A stretch of 11,753 nt of DNA, taken from NCBI GenBank assembly GCA_047625765.1, contig JBLHRE010000045.1:1-11753 (forward strand). The letters run 5' to 3'. The notes under the pieces were generated by a model. That model saw nothing but the letters and a program-made list of their open reading frames with translations. It was not told the DNA's origin and made no database searches. This document shows positions 7,088 through 11,753 of the stretch, one piece after another (positions within the stretch are counted from its first letter, which is position 1; each line of letters starts with the position of its first letter). A program made the translations under genes and the position numbers. This DNA is from JBLHRE01 sp047625765. GTDB lineage: Bacteria > Bacteroidota > Bacteroidia > Flavobacteriales > JBLHRE01.

Positions 7088-7714
7088 CTAATCGCAAGGC
7101 TGGCCAACTTTAGCCTCCCAATGGTTGAACAATTGTATGAAATCGTCTTGAAGATGTCTCCCTTTATCTTTTGCATACCACATCTGTTGCTCCTTTTGGA
7201 AATCCTTGTAAGGCATATCAGGATGTTTCTTGTATGCAGTCATTCTTTGTTGCAAGTATTCTGGTCTTGGTCCCCAAGTACCTAGTTCTCGAAAATCGCA
7301 GGCCTCAATACAAATCAATTTCGGAATAGATCTACCACCCTTAGTAAGGTATTCATCCATCAAATCAAGATTCTCATCGCGCAAAATAATTTGCAAATCA
7401 AGATTGTCTGAAAATTCAGCCATTTTAGCTAAAATGGGTAACGATTGTGCTGAATCGGCACACCATGCTTCTGAGATTACTAAAAAGACATATTGCTTTT
7501 TTAAACCCAATAAAATTTGTTTGATATCATCGCTTAACGTAATCGTTTTCTCTAAGCGATCCATTCTTTTTTCATTCAATCTGGTAATCTCAACTCTTCC
7601 AGGGGTTTGTTCTAAACCTGTGGTCTTATCTTTTGATAATAATTGTTTAATAAGTACTCTATAATCGGCATAATCTAAACCTTCTTCGAGTTTTAACTTA
7701 AGTATATTGTACAT
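7088..7714 (-). CDS. Thioredoxin-like family protein with a single active-site cysteine
   Basis: A 208-residue protein with a thioredoxin fold in its middle. Strand YVFLVIS leads into EAWCADSAQSLP (82-93), the active-site position, and GGRSIPKL (126-133) supplies the cis-proline (P131). The active site reads C85-A-D-S88, so the second, resolving cysteine of the usual CxxC is absent. A WC-G-D-x motif is, as I recall, common in the Bacteroidota thioredoxin-like family (Thioredoxin_9 type), so this is probably a family trait rather than damage. Other cysteines are C135, C139 and C207. No signal peptide is seen, so it is likely cytoplasmic. It precedes yaaA by 24 bp, and a -7 promoter-like element lies 16 bp upstream. 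The exact reaction is unknown; a monothiol redox role fits. Confidence 0.85.
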   Translation of the reverse strand: MYNILKLKLEEGLDYADYRVLIKQLLSKDKTTGLEQTPGRVEITRLNEKRMDRLEKTITLSDDIKQILLGLKKQYVFLVISEAWCADSAQSLPILAKMAEFSDNLDLQIILRDENLDLMDEYLTKGGRSIPKLICIEACDFRELGTWGPRPEYLQQRMTAYKKHPDMPYKDFQKEQQMWYAKDKGRHLQDDFIQLFNHWEAKVGQPCD

Positions 7715-7730
7715 ATAAATAATTTAGTTC

Positions 7731-7738
7731 CAAAAGTA
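7731..7738 (-). promoter_or_regulatory. Candidate Bacteroidota -7 promoter element for the thioredoxin-like/yaaA unit
   Basis: On the - strand this reads TACTTTTG, a full match to the TAnnTTTG element of Bacteroidota housekeeping promoters. It sits 16 bp before the ATG at 7714, which would give a leader of about ten nucleotides. I see no convincing TTG-type -33 element at the expected spacing of about 19-21 bp, so confidence is moderate. Confidence 0.4.
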
Positions 7739-7773
7739 CGTGTATCGTAGCAATTTAGATGTGTTGATTCCAA

Positions 7774-7810
7774 TTAAAAAGGGAACCTCTTTCGAGTTCA
7801 CCCTTTTTAA
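7774..7810 (-). terminator. Intrinsic terminator hairpin, potentially bidirectional
   Basis: TTAAAAAGGG (7774-7783) is a perfect inverted match to CCCTTTTTAA (7801-7810). The 17-nt interior can pair further (CTC 7787-7789 with GAG 7794-7796). Read on the - strand the stem ends in CCCTTTTTAATT, giving a GC-then-U-run shape; the + strand is similar. It lies about 295 nt beyond the TetR stop and about 60 nt before the thioredoxin-like start, so it would insulate the thioredoxin-like/yaaA unit from the TetR transcript. Confidence 0.7.
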
Positions 7811-8103
7811 GTTTACTGAAAACCCAGACTATAGAAAGTTCCAATTCAAAACCATAAGAGAAAACACTTTGTCATCATTCACAAATGAATATAAGTTCTA
7901 CTAAGATATGCACTTGAACAATTACAGCTAATTGTGTTAAGAGTCCAATCAAAACACCCCAAAAACAACAAGAAATTATACAAATAAAACTGCCATGAGA
8001 TTATGGACAGAGGAAGAATTAAATATGGTTTGGCTTGAATCCGACATAAGGGTAACTATTTGATGTACGTGTATATATGTCTATGCCGTCAAAAAGGTTT
8101 CGT

Positions 8104-8700
8104 TTAAATTTTCAAGAGTTGAAATATTTGACTGATATGAAACTCTGCTGTTTCTTTACCCTTAATTTGCCCTTTTAATAATCCCTGAAAATAGCTATTA
8201 CCTTCTTGAACCGACATTAAGAATCCTGCAAACAAATCGATATTTAAATTAGGGTCAATTACTTTATTTTCTTGACAAAGTTTTAATTCGTCTAAAAGGA
8301 AATGTTTAAATAAGGCATACATGTGTTGGAAGCGTTTGCGAATGTGTTCGTTTCTATAGGTTTGACAATAGAAGGCATAGAAAACATTGTTATCTACTAA
8401 GGTTATCCATTCTTTGCTGAAAATTCCGTAAATAACAAAACGCAATCTTTCCTTGGGATCTTCAATAGCTTCTATTTTCTCCATGTAATCACCTTGATAT
8501 CTTTCTATAAGCCAATCTACCATCGCAATTATCATTTCTTCTTTGTTCGAGAAATAATGAATTAGGAGGCTAGGATTTACTTCCATCAACTTTGCAATTT
8601 TAGCAAAAGAAGCTCCTTCTAATCCCTCTTGGTCAATTACTTGATAAAAACACTCTAATATTTCTTTTTTGCGAATTAGGGATTTATTCTTTCTGGCCAT
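8104..8700 (-). CDS. TetR/AcrR-family transcriptional regulator
   Basis: A 198-residue repressor-type regulator of usual family length. The N-terminal three-helix DNA-binding domain covers about residues 8-55: RKKEILECFYQVIDQEGLEG, then helix-turn-helix SFAKIAKLMEVNPSLLIHYF, ending in the characteristic YFSNKEEMI. The rest is an all-helical ligand/dimer domain with a cluster of aromatic residues around EWITLVDNNVFYAFYCQTY (97-115), loosely BetI-like. I chose ATG 8700, giving MARKNKS; a TTG two codons upstream (8706) is the only extension and seems unnecessary. It lies 73 bp after the metallopeptidase gene on the same strand and could be part of that transcript or have its own promoter. The ligand and target genes are unknown; direct repeats just upstream may be an operator. 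Confidence 0.93.
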   Translation of the reverse strand: MARKNKSLIRKKEILECFYQVIDQEGLEGASFAKIAKLMEVNPSLLIHYFSNKEEMIIAMVDWLIERYQGDYMEKIEAIEDPKERLRFVIYGIFSKEWITLVDNNVFYAFYCQTYRNEHIRKRFQHMYALFKHFLLDELKLCQENKVIDPNLNIDLFAGFLMSVQEGNSYFQGLLKGQIKGKETAEFHISQIFQLLKI

Positions 8701-8707
8701 ATTCAAC

Positions 8708-8731
8708 TAGGTTATGGATTATGGTAGGTTA
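8708..8731. repeat. Short direct repeats just upstream of the TetR start (possible operator)
   Basis: TAGGTTA occurs at 8708-8714 and again at 8725-8731. Between them lies a tandem TTATGG-A-TTATGG (8712-8724). The array begins 8 bp upstream of the regulator's ATG, a place where autoregulatory operators often lie. TetR operators are usually palindromic rather than direct repeats, so the functional reading is weak. Confidence 0.25.
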
Positions 8732-8773
8732 AATGAACATTGAGTTGGGCAATATACGGTATTTCAGAATTAA

Positions 8774-9460
8774 TTATAAATGATACCTTATTTGACTTAA
8801 CTCTTTCTTTATTCTCTTTATATCTGGAACAAATCTTTCTACTAAATTCCAGAAATCAGAGCTGTGATTCTTATGAATTACATGACACAATTCATGTATC
8901 ATAATATAATCTTGTAGTTCTAGCGAAAGGCAGGACATATAACAAGATAAATTAATGTTATTTTGATGAGAACAAGAGCCCCATCTGGTTTTAGCCTTAT
9001 TGATTTTAAGCACTTTAAATGGTACTCCAATGAAATTTGATAGTTCTGCAATCCTCTTAGGGAAGGAGTCATTAGCCTGCAGTAATAATATTGATTCTAT
9101 AATGTTTTTAATATGAGACTCATTCATTAAGGTTTCAGGAACCTGAATTAGCCACGTGTTCTTTTCTTTATTAAGGTCTTCCTTTTCAGAAACTTTAAGC
9201 GCAATAGAAAATAGATCAAATTCTAAAAAACCATTGACCAATAATTCTAATGCCAATCCTTGCTTAGCTTTAGCTTGTTGTCGCTCTATCCAATTTCGGT
9301 TGGCATTTACAAATGCTATAATATGCTTATCGCGCACAAGAAAGGGGGCAGAAACTCTAAGTTTACCCCCTTCTAAGGTTTTTAATATAAGCCGCTTATT
9401 CTTACGACTTTTTCTAACCTCTACCTTACCGACAGACTCTATAAATAGTTCTTTAATCAC
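8774..9460 (-). CDS. YgjP-like zinc metallopeptidase domain protein (DUF45)
   Basis: A 228-residue soluble protein of the YgjP/DUF45 metallopeptidase-like family. The C-terminal catalytic region shows TRWGSCSHQNNINLSC (158-173), then MIHELCHVIHKNHSSDFW (187-204). That stretch contains the HExxH-type zinc site (H189, E190, H193) and the family's NHS..FW, with H199 a likely third ligand. The N-terminal half is the usual beta-rich lead-in with basic residues (KSRKNKRLILK). No signal peptide or membrane segment is visible, so it should act in the cytoplasm, and its substrate is unknown. The start is GTG at 9460, the only initiator before residue 112; its first base is the last base of the preceding adhesin stop (TAGTG), implying translational coupling to that gene. 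The TetR gene follows after 73 bp. Confidence 0.9.
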   Translation of the reverse strand: MIKELFIESVGKVEVRKSRKNKRLILKTLEGGKLRVSAPFLVRDKHIIAFVNANRNWIERQQAKAKQGLALELLVNGFLEFDLFSIALKVSEKEDLNKEKNTWLIQVPETLMNESHIKNIIESILLLQANDSFPKRIAELSNFIGVPFKVLKINKAKTRWGSCSHQNNINLSCYMSCLSLELQDYIMIHELCHVIHKNHSSDFWNLVERFVPDIKRIKKELSQIRYHL

Positions 9461-11753
9461 TAGCGTGCAAGCATTACATGTCCCTGCTGCATGAACTCGT
9501 TGCCATCCAAATCGATGGCTTCCAAGGAGTAATAGTAAGTACCTTCTGGCAGTTCAGACCCATTATTATTTTTCCCATTCCACACTTCATCAATACCCAC
9601 AAATTCAAATACCTTATCACCCCATCTACCATATATTGTAACTGTTAGCTGATCTATATCATCGCCTGTTATATAAAAGAAATCGTTGCTACCATCACCA
9701 TTGGGGGTAAATACATTTGGCGTAGTTAAATTTGGATTAGATTCTATACGTACTTCCAATTGATACGTTGCAGAACAACCATAGACTGTATCGTATGCAA
9801 TCAGTTCTACATAATATGTACCAACTGTATCAAATACATAATTTGGGCTTTCTTGACCACTATAAATACCTTTATCAGAGAAATACCATAGGTATGTCTG
9901 TGCGCCAGTAGATAGATTACTCAGGTTCACATTCAGAGGCCTTTTACCTTCTATTTTATCCAGCTCAAAAAATGCATCTACCATGGTGTTTGCAGTAATA
10001 TCAAAACTGATATTGGTATCACAGCCATTAGAATCTGAAACTAAAACCGAATGTGTTCCTAATCCCAAATTATTTACGGTAATGCTTGTATCTCCAGACT
10101 CCCACAGATAAGAGTAATTACCAACTCCTCCTATTGGTAGCACTGTAGCACCGCCATTTAAATCATCATAACAATTGATATTCTTGGGACTTACTATTGC
10201 AGATAATAAGGCTGGTTCAATTATGGTAATCGTTGAATCAGCTTCACAATTGTTTAAATCGGTAATTTCAACTTCATATGTTCCTGCTGTAATATTATTA
10301 GGATTTGTTGTACCCCAATAGTAAGAATAAGGTATAACACCACCAATTCCGTTGGCTGTGACAATGGTTGATTCTCCTGCACATTTAATATCTGGCCAAG
10401 AAAAACTTACATCTAATATATCTGGTTGATTGATGAATACTGAGTCCTTTACAATACAGCCAATACTATCTGTTGCACTTACAAAATACCATCCGGTGTC
10501 TAGATTATCTGCAATACTGTCTGTAATACCATGCAGCCAACTGTAAGCAATTATACCAAAACCATCAACCATATTGGCCACTACTTGACCATCGGATCCA
10601 CCAAAACATTTGACATCCAATGCCTCGAAATCAAGGAACGGATCAGTAACTAAAACATCTAAAGTGTCGAAACATTCGTAAGCTCCTAGTTTAACCCTAA
10701 CGGAATACTCGGTTGTTCTAGCAGGTTTAACTGTAATACTTCCATCCGTTGCTCCGGTGTTCCAAGAATAATCATATCCAAACCTATTGCCATTTGCTTC
10801 AAGTTCTACACTATCTCCATTACAAATAATAGGATTGTCAGGAACTATTGGAATAAATCGTTTTATTGTTAAATACATAGAGTCGGAGGTAAAACAATCA
10901 TCCGCAAAAAATACGGTTACTTTATATTTCCCTGACTCATAGGCTGGATAAGTATCTCCTGAATAGCCATCTTGCCAGATCCATTTAATACCTCCGTTAA
11001 AGTTTAAAGATAAAATTCCAAAGGTGTCTAAATCAGAGCATAAGAATACCGTTGTATCCGGCCCTAAGCCATATACATAGTCCCCTGAACTACTAAAGTC
11101 CCATCCAACATTGGTACTTACTCCTGCAATTAAGAAATCGTCACTAAAAATTCCTGCATAAAAAACCGCACCACCAATGGCATGAATAGATTTTAGAGTC
11201 AAGAAATCTGAATTAACCGATCCTAATGTTTTGGAAATATAAGTTGGATTTGGCAGGTCGTTGGATTCAATTAATATTTTGAAACAATTATTTCCAATAG
11301 CATGTAACAGGTCTTGAACATATTGAGTTTCTCCTGCCTCTAATAAGTATTTATGTGCTGGAGAGAATCGTAAGGTGTCAAAATTATTGGACCCATACAT
11401 TTTTCCATCGCCAAAGAAGTACACATAATTGAAATAACTACCGTTAGCATTTACTTCGTTGTATCCAATTAGGTCTGTAAACCAAATATTGTTAAAACTT
11501 AAGGTTCCCGAGATATTTATACTAGCATCTAATCCGCTAATTATAAAAGTAGAAGTGCCTGGCTGTAGGTCTAGATTAACTTCATCTGCTTGTATTGCAA
11601 TATTTGGAGAGGTTGCATACAATTTACTAGAGCCAAGCATTAAAGTTTTTGGTGATCCTGCATCTGTAAAATCAAACTTATTCGCCCAAACCTCTTGCCC
11701 TGCTGTATTTAATTGACCTGATTCTAAGGAAACCGTTTTTGAAGTTGCTAGTG
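9460..11753 (-). CDS. Type IX-secreted adhesin-like protein with SprB-type repeats, PKD domain and type B C-terminal domain (5' partial)
   Basis: The frame is open from the right edge of the window to a TAG at 9460-9462, at least 763 residues; the start and signal peptide lie beyond 11753. Residues here are numbered from an internal Met at 11640. About 1-200 is beta-rich and includes FDTLRFSPAHKYLLEAGETQ (87-106), a pattern I recall from large Bacteroidota surface proteins. Then come five Ig/SprB-like modules with paired cysteines (C201/C249, C273/C323, C345/C395, C420/C465, C490/C540), a PKD domain (555-632, with YLWYFSD and YVFDTVGTYYVEL), and the CHU_C domain (639-726: TPNVFTPNGDGSNDFF, IYGRWGDKVF, ELPEGTYYY, ending HVMLAR). 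The C-terminal domain directs export and surface attachment by the type IX system. An adhesive or gliding role is inferred. The next gene overlaps its stop by 1 bp. Confidence 0.93.
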   Translation of the reverse strand, partial: LATSKTVSLESGQLNTAGQEVWANKFDFTDAGSPKTLMLGSSKLYATSPNIAIQADEVNLDLQPGTSTFIISGLDASINISGTLSFNNIWFTDLIGYNEVNANGSYFNYVYFFGDGKMYGSNNFDTLRFSPAHKYLLEAGETQYVQDLLHAIGNNCFKILIESNDLPNPTYISKTLGSVNSDFLTLKSIHAIGGAVFYAGIFSDDFLIAGVSTNVGWDFSSSGDYVYGLGPDTTVFLCSDLDTFGILSLNFNGGIKWIWQDGYSGDTYPAYESGKYKVTVFFADDCFTSDSMYLTIKRFIPIVPDNPIICNGDSVELEANGNRFGYDYSWNTGATDGSITVKPARTTEYSVRVKLGAYECFDTLDVLVTDPFLDFEALDVKCFGGSDGQVVANMVDGFGIIAYSWLHGITDSIADNLDTGWYFVSATDSIGCIVKDSVFINQPDILDVSFSWPDIKCAGESTIVTANGIGGVIPYSYYWGTTNPNNITAGTYEVEITDLNNCEADSTITIIEPALLSAIVSPKNINCYDDLNGGATVLPIGGVGNYSYLWESGDTSITVNNLGLGTHSVLVSDSNGCDTNISFDITANTMVDAFFELDKIEGKRPLNVNLSNLSTGAQTYLWYFSDKGIYSGQESPNYVFDTVGTYYVELIAYDTVYGCSATYQLEVRIESNPNLTTPNVFTPNGDGSNDFFYITGDDIDQLTVTIYGRWGDKVFEFVGIDEVWNGKNNNGSELPEGTYYYSLEAIDLDGNEFMQQGHVMLAR
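9994..10185 (-). repeat. SprB-type repeat 3 within the secreted protein
   Basis: It encodes residues 486-549, KNINCYDDLNGGATVLPIGG through DSNGCDTNISFDIT, with YSYLWESGDTS in the middle. The C490/C540 spacing of 50 equals that of repeat 1. It directly precedes the PKD domain. Confidence 0.75.
10207..10395 (-). repeat. SprB-type repeat 2 within the secreted protein (divergent)
   Basis: It encodes residues 416-478, PDIKCAGESTIVTANGIGG through DLNNCEADSTITIIEP. The Asp-Gly after the first cysteine seen in repeats 1 and 3 is replaced by Glu-Ser-Thr. The cysteine spacing (C420/C465) is 45 instead of 50. Confidence 0.7.
10423..10623 (-). repeat. SprB-type repeat 1 within the secreted protein
   Basis: It encodes residues 340-406 (numbered from Met 11640). 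It begins LDVKCFGGSDGQVVA, with the SprB-typical 'C.G..DG', continues with YSWLHG and ends DSIGCIVKDSVFINQP. The C345/C395 pair is 50 residues apart and probably forms a disulfide on the cell surface. Confidence 0.75.

Larger units (their letters stand above)
7715..8103. other. Gene-free intergenic stretch of about 390 bp
   Basis: This AT-rich interval separates the TetR gene from the thioredoxin-like gene, both on the - strand. It holds the promoter-like TACTTTTG (7731-7738), the terminator hairpin (7774-7810) and a 10-bp direct repeat, GTACGTGTAT, at 7736-7745 and 8065-8074. The longest ATG-started frame I noticed on the + strand, at 7995-8063, encodes only 22 residues and is not supported as a gene. 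The part from about 7811 to 8064 shows no gene, strong hairpin or mobile-element signature that I can recognise. Confidence 0.6.

Noticed and set aside
7230..7664. A 144-codon + strand frame opposite the thioredoxin-like gene
   Set aside because: It is antisense to a gene with a recognisable thioredoxin fold and promoter-like element, and its own translation has no family features.
7995..8063. A 22-codon + strand frame in the intergenic stretch, beginning MRLWTEEELNMVW
   Set aside because: It is too short, has no promoter or recognised family, and such frames are expected by chance. It could be a remnant of a lost gene but nothing supports that.
9994..10623. A mobile element or CRISPR-like array suggested by repeated segments
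   Set aside because: The repeats are protein-level SprB modules with diverged DNA inside one reading frame. There are no identical DNA repeats with spacers, and no transposase or terminal inverted repeats.

Overview
The window looks like chromosomal DNA of a low-GC Bacteroidota, probably a flavobacterium-like, aquatic or gliding relative. The strongest pointer is a secreted protein on the right with SprB-type repeats, a PKD domain and a 'gliding motility-associated' (CHU_C, type B) C-terminal domain, the export signal of the type IX secretion system, which is confined to this phylum. Supporting points are the lack of Shine-Dalgarno sequences before most starts, one match to the Bacteroidota -7 promoter element TAnnTTTG, and Bacteroidota-like versions of the ABC transporter and thioredoxin-like proteins. 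No RNA genes, CRISPR array, insertion sequence or phage gene is visible.

Left half (1-6290, all + strand). It opens with the 3' end of a substrate-binding protein gene, then a FecCD/BtuC-type permease and its ATPase, joined by 1-bp and 4-bp overlaps. Together they form an importer for an iron chelate, heme or a corrinoid. Next comes a small outer-membrane-barrel-like gene with an in-frame TAA exactly at its predicted signal-peptide cleavage site and an otherwise intact frame. A second unit follows behind a leader hairpin: a DEAD-box RNA helicase, a Wzx-like polysaccharide flippase and a PAPS-dependent sulfotransferase. The last two are 2 bp apart and suggest a sulfated surface glycan.

Right half (11753 down to 6287, all - strand). 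In transcription order: the large type IX-secreted adhesin-like protein (its N-terminus lies beyond the window), a YgjP-like zinc metallopeptidase whose GTG start overlaps the adhesin stop, a TetR-family regulator, a roughly 390-bp non-coding stretch with a good terminator hairpin, then a thioredoxin-like gene and yaaA, a probable redox or peroxide-stress pair. The two halves converge at 6287-6290, where the sulfotransferase and yaaA reading frames overlap by 4 bp with no room for a terminator.

I see no clearly unprecedented multi-gene system. The points most worth a second look are the nonsense-interrupted barrel gene, the hairpin leader of the helicase, the five-module disulfide-spaced array in the adhesin, and the unusual adhesin-metallopeptidase coupling.
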